NCBI GenBank assembly: GCA_028696165.1
Contig: JAQVHQ010000009.1
Coordinates: 1 to 64,000 of the forward strand
DNA length: 64,000 bases
Reading direction: 5' to 3'
From: Lachnospiraceae bacterium
Lineage (GTDB): Bacteria; Bacillota; Clostridia; Lachnospirales; Lachnospiraceae
How positions within the stretch are numbered: position 1 is the stretch's first letter; every line of letters starts with the position of its first letter. The notes beneath the pieces were generated by a model, which was not told the origin of the DNA, ran no database searches, and saw nothing but the letters and a program-made list of their open reading frames with translations. A program made the position numbers and the translations under genes. Below are positions 1 through 7,392 of the stretch, piece after piece.

Positions 1-8
1 GCGTATGA

Positions 9-368
9 TTTCATTATAAGACATTTATATTTAAATGGTTTCCAACACCGGAATGTTGGTTTCCTTTAAACCGGAATCACGGTTTCCATAGTCCGGACAG
101 GCGGTGTAATCAGCCCCGGATTACTCAACGGTGTAAAACTCTACTACAAATCGACCCATATCGTATCAAAGCATATCAGTTTAATCGAAATACAGAGCAG
201 TATGATTACATAACAGAATATGAAAACCCAGTTCAAAACTTGATTTTACTGAGTACTGAAGAAATGAAAAATGCTGAAGAAATGGATTCATTCTTGAGTA
301 TGACCCCAATAAAGCATATAAAAGGTTTGAATCTACAAAAAGAAAGTGACAAACTACCATTTGAATAA
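9..368 (+). CDS. possible 3' end of an unidentified gene (open frame, no start seen)
   Basis: A reading frame stays open from an in-frame TGA at 6-8 to a TAA at 366-368, about 119 codons. Its second half reads like real protein, with a charged stretch around LSTEEMKNAEEMDSF and the ending ESDKLPFE. The first half is rich in Trp, Pro and Arg and less convincing, so a frameshift or an upstream part outside the coding gene is possible. There is no good ATG with a ribosome site. I do not recognise a family. It lies just upstream of hairpin-rich DNA of mobile-element style, so it may be the tail of an integrative-element gene. Confidence 0.25.
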   Translation, partial: FHYKTFIFKWFPTPECWFPLNRNHGFHSPDRRCNQPRITQRCKTLLQIDPYRIKAYQFNRNTEQYDYITEYENPVQNLILLSTEEMKNAEEMDSFLSMTPIKHIKGLNLQKESDKLPFE

Positions 369-576
369 AATATATAAAAATAGGTGGAAAAGTGGAAATT
401 ATACAGTACCAAATTCTCAAACCCCCATAAATCAAAACCTTTTCGCACGGAGATTAGGGCTTGTCAAAATCTCCGTGAAGGTGGAAAAGAGTGGAAAAGG
501 TGGAGCAAACACCTTTTCTTCGCTCTTCCACCTTGAAAGAATTTTTGGAAGAAGAGGGAAGAAAGAAGGGACTTAC

Positions 577-609
577 AAAAAGGTTATCGGCGTAGCCGGT
601 AACCTTTTT
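577..609. terminator. terminator-like hairpin (bidirectional)
   Basis: Arms AAAAAGGTTATCGG and CCGGTAACCTTTTT pair at 13 of 14 positions around a 5-nt loop. A-tract and T-tract flanks mean it could act on either strand. Confidence 0.6.
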
Positions 610-650
610 GTCCTTTATCTGGCTTGTCAACCATCCACTGAAAAGCAAGG

Positions 651-696
651 AAAATGCAAGGGTGCGAAGCACTTGTCTTGCCCTTGCATTTTTTTT
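651..696. terminator. terminator-like hairpin
   Basis: AAAATGCAAGGG (651-662) pairs perfectly with CCCTTGCATTTT (681-692), followed by more T residues to 696. It stands 40 nt after the previous terminator-like hairpin, so the two form a tandem pair. Confidence 0.6.
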
Positions 697-1065
697 GCTT
701 GGAAGTACACTTTATTATGCCAGATAGATATAAATTAATGTAGAAAATCTATAATGTAATGTAGATTATTTGGTTGAATCATCTGATTCAAAAGGTTGCG
801 AGGTGTTCAGCTTGGCAACCAATGTTATATCTTGTCAAATGTAGCAGATAAGAACATGACAAATTTTACTTATAAAGAGTAAGAAAGGTTCGCTGTAATG
901 GCGATTAGGTGGAGGTGCATAATAACAGGAGGATTTTTAACTGGAGAACAACATTTAAACAACAAGGTCATTTTTGTAAGAGCCTGATATGTGTAAGTGG
1001 TTTAGTATTCGGAACAAAATGCTTCTCTTCTCTGATATTTAGAGTGAAGCACAGAACGAGGGAGG

Positions 1066-1144
1066 GGAACGGCAATGCATTGATGCAGAGCGGGTGGTGG
1101 GGATTTGCCACCACTTAGCGAGCAAAAGCAGGCATTGTCGTTCC
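1066..1144. other. nested inverted repeat, possible remnant of a transfer origin
   Basis: GGAACGGCAATGC (1066-1078) pairs with GCATTGTCGTTCC (1132-1144) at 12 of 13 positions. Inside it, GTGGTGG (1094-1100) pairs with CCACCAC (1108-1114). A further small palindrome, CCAAAAT/ATTTTGG, follows near 1143-1164. There is no gene here. Nested palindromes of this type precede relaxase genes in integrative elements, so a transfer origin is an inference. No relaxase is present in the window. Confidence 0.3.
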
Positions 1145-1307
1145 AAAATAGTAACCCATTTTGGGGTATGACCTATCGAGCGAAGCGAGATCGTCAAGCT
1201 ATGTTGGAAGAAATCGGGGTCAATCAGTATTCAAAACTGATAATGTACAGTTTCGTAGTGGAACTGAGAGTAGCTTGAATATATTTTTTTTGACGACCAA
1301 GTGAATA

Positions 1308-1376
1308 ATGTAATAATTAACCACCCGAAAAGGTCTTTTTTGTGTGCAAAAAAGGCAGGGTGGTTAATTATTACAT
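1308..1376. repeat. perfect 19-bp inverted repeat with 31-nt loop, just upstream of the integrase
   Basis: ATGTAATAATTAACCACCC (1308-1326) is exactly complementary to 1358-1376. The loop contains a second stem, CTTTTTTG/CAAAAAAG, so the whole could fold as one long cruciform or RNA hairpin. The right arm ends 18 nt before the likely integrase start. It could be an attachment or recombinase-binding site, or a structure that controls integrase translation. Confidence 0.75.
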
Positions 1377-1393
1377 GGAAATACAGAAAGGAA

Positions 1394-2347
1394 GTGGTAT
1401 CTATAGGCGGTACATTAAGAAGCCAATTAATTAATGCCATTAAACGGCAATCTACTTTTGGAAGAGATAAACACTCTGACAAAAAAATGGGGAAAGCAGG
1501 CAGGCACAACACGGCAGGGAGAGTATACAGTTACACATCATCAAGAAACCGCGAAGCTACAGCAAAAGACTTTGCACAATACATGAAAGAAAATTATCCT
1601 AATATTAAAAATGCCTATCAGCTAACAAGTGAACATTGTCAAGAATGGTTAAACAGTAAGGCAATAAGTGGTAAATGTAGTACGGACACACTCAAAACAT
1701 ATCGTCAGAATCTGAACGATTTAGAAAAGAATATTAACAGTACATACTCTAAAGCTTGTGTAAATCTACATGAAACAAAGACACCGTCGGGCTATAATAC
1801 AAGCAAGGTACGATGTCAAGCTATGTCGCAAGTGCATCAAGAAGCTGTTAAAGCAACCTATCAGCCCTATAGTACAGGCTATAATGCAATAACGATAGCA
1901 CAAGCTTCTGGCTGTCGATGTGCAGAAATTGCTAAAATGCAAAATCGTGATATAACTATAAATAAAGACGGAACTCAAGCCATTGTGCATGCAATAGGAA
2001 AAGGTGGCAGGGAACGAGATATAATTATCACGAATCAACAAGATGTACAGAATTTGCAAGACATTAAGGCTCATGTGAGTGCGGAAACGAGCAGATTTTG
2101 TCCATGCAAATCTGAAAGTCTGCAAGTTAATATCCAAAGGCATATTGAAAAGGCAGGCTTGAAAGATAAATATTCAAAATCAACATTTCATGCCATACGA
2201 AAAAATTTTGCTCAAAGGCAATACAACCAATGCCGAACAGCAGGTATGACGAAACAAGAAAGCCTTGATTTTACATCAAATCAAATTGGTCACGGATGCG
2301 ATAGGGATGCAACAACTATGACAGCTTATGTAGCAAATCAGTGGTAA
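1394..2347 (+). CDS. tyrosine recombinase / integrase
   Basis: Site-specific recombinase of the phage-integrase family. The N-terminal part (GGTLRSQLINAI) resembles a SAM-like core-binding domain. The catalytic domain shows the first Arg in ASGCRCAEI, a Lys-containing GKGGRERDI beta-hairpin, the HxxR box in HAIRKNFAQ, a GHG motif, and the nucleophilic Tyr in TAYVANQW at the very C-terminus. The frame is open back to a GTG at 1301, but that part is translated across a perfect inverted repeat. The protein therefore more likely begins at GTG 1394, behind AAAGGAA. The spacing there is tight, so the start is uncertain. It is the only recognisable gene of the decayed element and lies against the broken deacetylase gene, as expected for an integrase beside its attachment site. 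Confidence 0.85.
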   Translation: MVSIGGTLRSQLINAIKRQSTFGRDKHSDKKMGKAGRHNTAGRVYSYTSSRNREATAKDFAQYMKENYPNIKNAYQLTSEHCQEWLNSKAISGKCSTDTLKTYRQNLNDLEKNINSTYSKACVNLHETKTPSGYNTSKVRCQAMSQVHQEAVKATYQPYSTGYNAITIAQASGCRCAEIAKMQNRDITINKDGTQAIVHAIGKGGRERDIIITNQQDVQNLQDIKAHVSAETSRFCPCKSESLQVNIQRHIEKAGLKDKYSKSTFHAIRKNFAQRQYNQCRTAGMTKQESLDFTSNQIGHGCDRDATTMTAYVANQW

Positions 2348-2364
2348 AATATATCTTTACTTAA

Positions 2365-2619
2365 GTAACAGATGATGATTCTCTCGATTGGAAAGATTAT
2401 GGAGTGGACAGCATCATCGATACGGTATGCAATCATAAAGATTTGAAAAATGGTTCTATCATTCTCTGCCACAATGGTGCAAAATACACTGCGGATGCCT
2501 TAGATACCCTGATTACCAATCTAAAAGAGAAAGGGTATACTTTCGTACCCCTTTCTCAGTTAATTATCAAGGAAAACTATCACATGGAAGTTGATGGAAC
2601 ACAAGTAGCCGACATATAG
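2365..2619 (+). pseudogene. polysaccharide deacetylase (NodB family), C-terminal fragment
   Basis: About 84 codons with no start of their own. The sequence begins abruptly with DSLDWKDYGVDS and continues through GSIILCHNGAKYTADAL and GYTFVPLSQLI. These are the last strands of the NodB homology domain of peptidoglycan/chitin deacetylases, where the His of ILCHNG belongs to a conserved late motif. An ATG at 2401-2403 is internal and not a plausible start. The whole N-terminal catalytic half, including the Asp/His/His metal site, is missing to the left, where the integrase lies. The simplest reading is that the mobile element inserted into this gene. The rest may lie beyond the left window edge or be lost. 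Confidence 0.8.
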
Positions 2620-2641
2620 TTTTTATATTCAGTATGTTATC

Positions 2642-3502
2642 CTACTCCGCCGGCTTCTGATAAAATCTTCCCGACAACTGCTCCGTCCTCATCACATTGA
2701 TAAAGGCAGTTGGATCCGCCTCTTTGATGGAATTTATCACATGTTTACTCTCTGCCCTGGACACTACGGAATAAACCACCTTTCTCTCACAATGTCCATA
2801 TGAACCTTCCCCGTCTAAAATGGTTGCGCTGTGATTGCTTACCATTGTAATTGCCCGGCATACATCACTGGCATTATTCGTTACGATAAGCAGTGTCTGC
2901 TGCTGAAACTTCTTGTACAGCATATGCAGCACCTGCGTAGATGCATACTGAAAAATTATAGAATACAAAGCTTTATCCCAACCGAACAGGAACCCCGCTA
3001 TGGCAAGAATAACAACGTTCATTCCAAAAATCATATTCCAGGAATCCATCCCTTTTCGTTCTGACAGGAAAATAGCAATGAAGTCTGTTCCACCGGTAGT
3101 TGCACCCATCACCAGACAAAGACTGACTACAGCTCCATTAATCATACCGCCGAAGATACTGATTAACAGTGTATCATAGGTAATCGCATAACCGGGAATC
3201 AAATCCGTAAAAATACCTGTAAGAAAAATCATCAGACAGGAATACAGCGTAAACTTCTTTCCGATAAATCGAAATCCAATATACACCGGAATAGCATTTA
3301 AAATCACATTGACTACTGTATATGGAATCTCTATATGAAAATACAGTTCTGCCACTCTCTGAATAAGAATAGTCAACCCTGTCGCTCCTCCCGGATACAA
3401 TCCTCCTGTTCGTACAAAAGTTTTGATATTAATGGCCAGCAAAAACGCTGCAGCACAAAGCACCAGAATCCTTTTCCCGTCTTCCTTAATAGTGAACTTC
3501 AT
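2642..3502 (-). CDS. YitT/DUF2179 family membrane protein
   Basis: 286 aa, the usual length for the family. The N-terminal two thirds is an integral membrane domain of about five to six helices. It carries two glycine-rich signatures, GGLYPGGATGL (33-43) and ATTGGTDFIA (134-143), which mark the YitT fold. The C-terminal 80 residues form the soluble DUF2179 domain, with TLLIVTNNASDVCRAI at its start. The family is widespread in Firmicutes and its transport role is not settled. It ends 23 bp from the deacetylase remnant on the opposite strand. It starts at an ATG behind GGGGGATG. It seems to be a single-gene unit. Confidence 0.85.
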   Translation of the reverse strand: MKFTIKEDGKRILVLCAAAFLLAINIKTFVRTGGLYPGGATGLTILIQRVAELYFHIEIPYTVVNVILNAIPVYIGFRFIGKKFTLYSCLMIFLTGIFTDLIPGYAITYDTLLISIFGGMINGAVVSLCLVMGATTGGTDFIAIFLSERKGMDSWNMIFGMNVVILAIAGFLFGWDKALYSIIFQYASTQVLHMLYKKFQQQTLLIVTNNASDVCRAITMVSNHSATILDGEGSYGHCERKVVYSVVSRAESKHVINSIKEADPTAFINVMRTEQLSGRFYQKPAE

Positions 3503-3597
3503 TGTTCATCCCCCATTCCAACACACATTTCCCTATGTATCACACTGGTTTCTAATTTACACTCTATGCCACTTTTTTCACATCTGTTTTGTGTCCG

Positions 3598-3663
3598 CAC
3601 CGCTCCTGTTTTATATTTTCACCGCGCCTGTTTTATATCCTCACTGCGCCTCTGTTTTCACCC
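3598..3663. repeat. three 22-bp imperfect tandem repeats
   Basis: Units begin at 3598, 3620 and 3642 with CACCGCTCCTG, CACCGCGCCTG and CACTGCGCCTC. The first two also share TTTTATAT. They sit in the divergent intergenic region between yitT and the AEC transporter gene. No gene overlaps them. Confidence 0.6.
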
Positions 3664-3772
3664 TCATTCTACCTGCATTTATCGTATAAATCAAGGATAT
3701 TATATTTGCATGATATACTAGCCAATCCCAAAATACTCTGCTATAATACCTCCATACAACAAGGAGGCAATA

Positions 3773-4717
3773 ATGAGTAATTTTATCTTCAGTTTAAATG
3801 CCACCATCCCCATCTTCCTGGTCATGGTACTAGGGTGGATTCTGATGCGTCTTGGCTTATTCAACCAAAATTTTAATGCAGTTGCAGACCGGTATGTCTT
3901 TAAAGTGGCCCTTCCTATTCTTCTGTTCGTAGACATCGCTACGGCGGATATCTATGATATCTTCACCTGGAAATTTGTAATTTTCTGTATTATCGTTACC
4001 ACAATTATGTTCATGGGAACCTGGGGTCTGGCTAATCTATGGATGAAGGATAAATCCATGGTAGGGGCCTTCTCACAGGCGGCAGTCCGTGGAAGCGGAG
4101 CCATTCTGGGAATTGCTTTTGTGGAAAATATCTACGGCGGAGCCGGATGTGCACCACTTATGATTATTGCTGCTATACCGCTGTATAATATCTATTCAGT
4201 TATTATTCTGAGTTTTGGTTCTAAGGATCGTAAATCAGGAAAAGGATTGTTAAAAACCACCTTGAAAAATATTATAACCAATCCTATCATTATCGGAATC
4301 CTGTTAGGAATGCCTTTTGCTTTTCTTCGTATTTCTATTCCGGAGATTCCCTTAAAGGCACTTTCCAGTGTGGCTAATACAGCTACACCGCTTGCACTTC
4401 TTATGGTTGGCGCGGAATTTGAGGGGAAGAAGGCTGTCAAGAAGATTAAACCGACTGCTGTGGCTACTTTTGTAAAGCTGGTGCTGCTTCCAGTTTTGAT
4501 TCTTCCGGTTGCTTATGTACTGGGATTTCGCAATAGTGAGATGGTTTCTATTTTGATTCTTGCGGGGTCTCCTACTACTGTTAGTTGTTATATAATGGCT
4601 AAAAATATGGGGAATGATGAGGTGCTGACTTCCAGCATTGTGGTTTGCGCTACTTTACTTTCTTCGGTTAGTTTGACGGGGTGGGTTTTTGTTTTGAGGT
4701 GTTTGGGGGCTATATAG
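3773..4717 (+). CDS. AEC family transporter (auxin efflux carrier type)
   Basis: 314 aa with about ten predicted membrane helices arranged as two five-helix halves. Features of the family include GWILMRLGLF in the first helix, a polar loop with MKDKSMVGAFSQAAVRG (the usual R-G-N-like site, here RGSGA), and the late helix ILAGSPTTVSCYIMAKNMG. Bacterial members export or import small carboxylates such as malate or malonate. The substrate cannot be read from sequence. AAGGAGG lies 5 nt before ATG 3773, and a TATAAT box lies at 3742-3747 without an obvious -35 box. It is monocistronic and ends before a strong bidirectional terminator. Confidence 0.85.
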   Translation: MSNFIFSLNATIPIFLVMVLGWILMRLGLFNQNFNAVADRYVFKVALPILLFVDIATADIYDIFTWKFVIFCIIVTTIMFMGTWGLANLWMKDKSMVGAFSQAAVRGSGAILGIAFVENIYGGAGCAPLMIIAAIPLYNIYSVIILSFGSKDRKSGKGLLKTTLKNIITNPIIIGILLGMPFAFLRISIPEIPLKALSSVANTATPLALLMVGAEFEGKKAVKKIKPTAVATFVKLVLLPVLILPVAYVLGFRNSEMVSILILAGSPTTVSCYIMAKNMGNDEVLTSSIVVCATLLSSVSLTGWVFVLRCLGAI

Positions 4718-4757
4718 AAAATTTAAAAGATAAAGATAAAAGAATCGGGGACACGGT

Positions 4758-4800
4758 AAAACGGACAAAAACAGCGGTATTCGCTGTTTTTGTCCGTTTT
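4758..4800. terminator. bidirectional terminator between AEC and pfp
   Basis: A perfect 19-bp stem (AAAACGGACAAAAACAGCG at 4758-4776 with 4782-4800) around the loop GTATT. A shorter GGGACA/TGTCCC pairing outside extends it to about 4748-4810. It serves the converging AEC gene (+) and phosphofructokinase gene (-). Confidence 0.85.
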
Positions 4801-4856
4801 ATCATGTCCCGCTGGCCACGTTTGAAGCAACTGGGCGGATACTTCTTTTAACTTTT

Positions 4857-6080
4857 TTAGTAGAGAGTGATGTGTTTGGGGAGACCGTTTTCGTAGACTA
4901 CACGGTTTTCGCCCTGGATTAGTGGGGTTAAGTAGTCCATCATCTTCTGGGTTACGTCATTGCCTTCTTCGTTGATATAGGATTCCGGTACTGTTTTTTC
5001 TTTGTTGGATACTTCACATACCGAGATGGCATCGAAGGTCACTTCGTATGGAGCATCACTCTTGCGAATGATTGCTGCCATCATGCCGCCCATGCCGTCG
5101 ATAGCACACTGGCAGGCTTTCATTCCAAGCATTCTCGATTCTGCGATATCTGTTGCACTGGCAATATGTCCGCCACAGCGCTGCATAAGATTCAGTTCTA
5201 TAGAGCGGACTTTGCAGCCAATCTGTTCTCTTACCATATCTTCTAATACTTTGGCTGAACCTGCGATATAGCTGTGTCCAAACGCATCTACTGCTCCGCT
5301 TTGTACCTGTTCGGATACATAGACACCTTCTTTATTCTTGATACCCTCGCTGATTGCTACCAGCACAGAATCATTGGTTTCTAACTGTTTTTTTACGTCC
5401 TGGATAAATTTCTCATTATCAAAGGCAGGCTCACACAGATAAATCAGATTAGGACCTTTTGCGCCATTGACTCTGGCAAGTGCAGAAGCTGCTGTCAGCC
5501 ATCCTGCATTTCTTCCCATTACTTCTACTATGGTAACTGCTTTTGTTGCATATACATGACAGTCTCTCTCTAGTTCAGCGAAAGTCACTCCCATATATTT
5601 TGCTGCAGAACCAAATCCCGGACAATGGTCTGTTCCGACCAAATCATTATCTATGGTCTTTGGAGCACCTACTACTGTGATATCGGTGATACCCTGTTTT
5701 GCGCAGTATGCAGACAGTTTGTCCACGGTATCCATGGAATCATTACCGCCAATATAGACAAAATAAGCAATCTCGTGTTTGCGGAATACTTCTATAATGC
5801 GCTCAAACTGAGCCTTATCTTTATCTAAGTCTTTCAGTTTCAATCTGCAGGAGCCCAATGCAGCTGCCGGAGTCTGGCACAGTGTCTCCAAATCATCTGT
5901 ACTCTTGATTTTTTCCCGAAGGTCAATAAATTTCTCATCCAAGACACCCTGTATACCATTTACTGCTCCATAGACACCATCCACTTTACTGCTCGCATAA
6001 GCTGCGGTGATAACGCCTGCAACTGTTGCATTAATAGCGGCGGTGGGTCCTCCTGATTGTGCTACCATTAGATTTTTCAT
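4857..6080 (-). CDS. pfp: 6-phosphofructokinase, probably pyrophosphate-dependent
   Basis: Phosphorylates fructose 6-phosphate in glycolysis in the cytoplasm. ATG 6080 is chosen because GGGAGGAAGCAGT precedes it; an upstream in-frame start adds five residues without a site. The product is 407 aa, longer than the 320 aa of bacterial ATP-PFK. The phosphoryl-donor site reads GGND (111-114), with Asp where ATP enzymes have Gly104 of GGDG. The catalytic loop reads PKTIDND (140-146), with Lys where ATP enzymes have Gly. Both changes are the established marks of PPi-using enzymes, and the second one also makes the reaction reversible. The gene stands alone behind its own promoter with paired repeats. 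Confidence 0.85.
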   Translation of the reverse strand: MKNLMVAQSGGPTAAINATVAGVITAAYASSKVDGVYGAVNGIQGVLDEKFIDLREKIKSTDDLETLCQTPAAALGSCRLKLKDLDKDKAQFERIIEVFRKHEIAYFVYIGGNDSMDTVDKLSAYCAKQGITDITVVGAPKTIDNDLVGTDHCPGFGSAAKYMGVTFAELERDCHVYATKAVTIVEVMGRNAGWLTAASALARVNGAKGPNLIYLCEPAFDNEKFIQDVKKQLETNDSVLVAISEGIKNKEGVYVSEQVQSGAVDAFGHSYIAGSAKVLEDMVREQIGCKVRSIELNLMQRCGGHIASATDIAESRMLGMKACQCAIDGMGGMMAAIIRKSDAPYEVTFDAISVCEVSNKEKTVPESYINEEGNDVTQKMMDYLTPLIQGENRVVYENGLPKHITLY

Positions 6081-6129
6081 ACTGCTTCCTCCCAAATTTT
6101 ATACATTTTATATGGTTTATTACATATAC

Positions 6130-6159
6130 ATTATACTGTCCCAGAATTCCTGGATACAA
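6130..6159 (-). promoter_or_regulatory. pfp promoter
   Basis: Read on the minus strand: TTGTAT (6154-6159), an 18-bp spacer, then TATAAT (6130-6135), 50 bp before the pfp start. The -35 box overlaps a TACAATTGTA palindrome that is part of the paired direct repeats described next. Confidence 0.55.
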
Positions 6160-6238
6160 TTGTAGTATCACGATGTTCTTCCTCGAATTATATACATTTC
6201 AAAGAGATAATTCCTGAATACAACTGTAGTATCACAAT
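6145..6238. repeat. two 30-bp direct repeats upstream of pfp
   Basis: Copies at 6145-6174 and 6209-6238 both run AATTCCTG-ATACAA-TGTAGTATCAC and differ at four positions, with start points 64 bp apart. Each contains a TACAA(T/C)TGTA near-palindrome, like a regulator half-site pair. The first covers the presumed -35 box of pfp. Confidence 0.65.
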
Positions 6239-6293
6239 TACCACACCTCTAGCTGCGAGTCTATCTATTTATGATCATACATACTCCCGAAAT

Positions 6294-7352
6294 CTACGCT
6301 CCCACAATACCTGTCAATTTTTCAATCAGAACCTTCATCTCTTCCGGTGTTCCTATGGTAATTCTCAGATAATTGTCAATTCTTGGTTTTGCAAAGTAAC
6401 GCACGAAGATATTGTCCTTTCGAAGTTCATCGAATATCTTCTTAGCCGGACAGCTCTCATGTGTAGCAAAGATGAAGTTCGACTTGGAATCCTCGAAGGA
6501 AAATCCCAGCTTGTGAAGTTCTGCTTTTGTCCATTCTCTGGTCTCTATGATTTTATTAATCGTCTCTTCAAAATACTTCTGGTCGCGTACCGCTTCCACA
6601 CCTATCTGAAGCGTGATACTGTCCATTGTATAAGAATTAAAAGAATACTTCACATCATTTAAGTATTTGATAAGTACCGGATTACCCATGGCAAAGCCGA
6701 TTCTGGAGCCAGCCATAGATCTGGACTTAGAGAATGTCTGAACGACTAAAAGGTTCTCATACTTTTCAATTAACTCCAGCGCACTATGTCCGCCAAAATC
6801 TACATATGCCTCATCCACGATTACAATTACATCCTGATTATGTCTGATAATATCCTCGATCTCATCTAAAGGCATCTCCACACCGGTAGGTGCATTCGGA
6901 TTCGGGAATACCACTCCGCCATTCTCTCTGTAATAGTCTTCCTTCACGATATGAAAGTGCTCGTCCAGAGCTTCCGTTTCAAAAGGAATTCTCAGCATAT
7001 CTGCCCACACATCATAGAAAGAATATGTGATATCTGGAAATAGAATCGGTTTCTTTGAATTAAAGAAAGTCATAAAACACATGGCCAGCACGTCATCTGA
7101 GCCAACGCCCACAAACACCTGATTGAATTTTAGTCCATAATAATCTGCCAATGCATTTACCAGCGATTCACAGGTTGCCTCCGGATATAAGCGAAGTTTC
7201 TCGCAGGAAAAACTATTCAAAGCCGCCTGTACTCCCGGAGCCGGTGGATAAGGATTTTCATTGGTATTTAACTTAATCATATCCGTCGCATTTGGCTGTT
7301 CTCCCGGCACATAAGGAACTACCTTGCGGATATTCTCTTCCCATTTTTTCAT
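6294..7352 (-). CDS. hisC: histidinol-phosphate aminotransferase
   Basis: PLP enzyme of fold type I, 352 aa, the usual length. It catalyses the transamination step of histidine synthesis. Visible signatures are the N-terminal LNTNENPYPPAPG (28-40), NPNAPTG (151-157), DEAYVDFGG (180-188) and the PLP-binding Lys209 in FSKSRSMAGSRIG. No other his genes are nearby, so it may serve histidine synthesis from a detached position or act on other amino acids as HisC-like enzymes sometimes do. It follows the next aminotransferase by 40 bp on the same strand and is probably co-transcribed with it. GAGGAG lies 11 nt before ATG 7352. Confidence 0.85.
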   Translation of the reverse strand: MKKWEENIRKVVPYVPGEQPNATDMIKLNTNENPYPPAPGVQAALNSFSCEKLRLYPEATCESLVNALADYYGLKFNQVFVGVGSDDVLAMCFMTFFNSKKPILFPDITYSFYDVWADMLRIPFETEALDEHFHIVKEDYYRENGGVVFPNPNAPTGVEMPLDEIEDIIRHNQDVIVIVDEAYVDFGGHSALELIEKYENLLVVQTFSKSRSMAGSRIGFAMGNPVLIKYLNDVKYSFNSYTMDSITLQIGVEAVRDQKYFEETINKIIETREWTKAELHKLGFSFEDSKSNFIFATHESCPAKKIFDELRKDNIFVRYFAKPRIDNYLRITIGTPEEMKVLIEKLTGIVGA

Positions 7353-7392
7353 AATAATATATTCTCCTCTTCATTCAGCCATTAGATAAATA

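Larger units (their letters stand above)
447..696. other. hairpin-rich non-coding stretch of mobile-element style
   Basis: The interval from about 370 to 1065 holds no convincing gene. Within it, 447-478 is a perfect 9-bp stem (CACGGAGAT/ATCTCCGTG). A second imperfect stem pairs the AGGTGGAA-type sequence near 480 with TTCCACCT near 526. Two terminator-like hairpins follow and are listed separately. An open frame of 130 codons crosses all these stems and is best explained by them, not by a protein. From memory, arrays of this kind occur in the backbone of Tn1549-like integrative elements of Clostridia. That comparison was not checked here. Confidence 0.4.

Noticed and set aside
346-738. 130-codon open frame on the plus strand
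   Set aside because: It runs through two terminator-like hairpins and other stems, has no ribosome site and no protein-like motifs.
1301-1393. GTG at 1301 as the integrase start
   Set aside because: The first 31 codons would be translated from a perfect inverted repeat and do not resemble integrase N-termini; a start near 1394 fits better.
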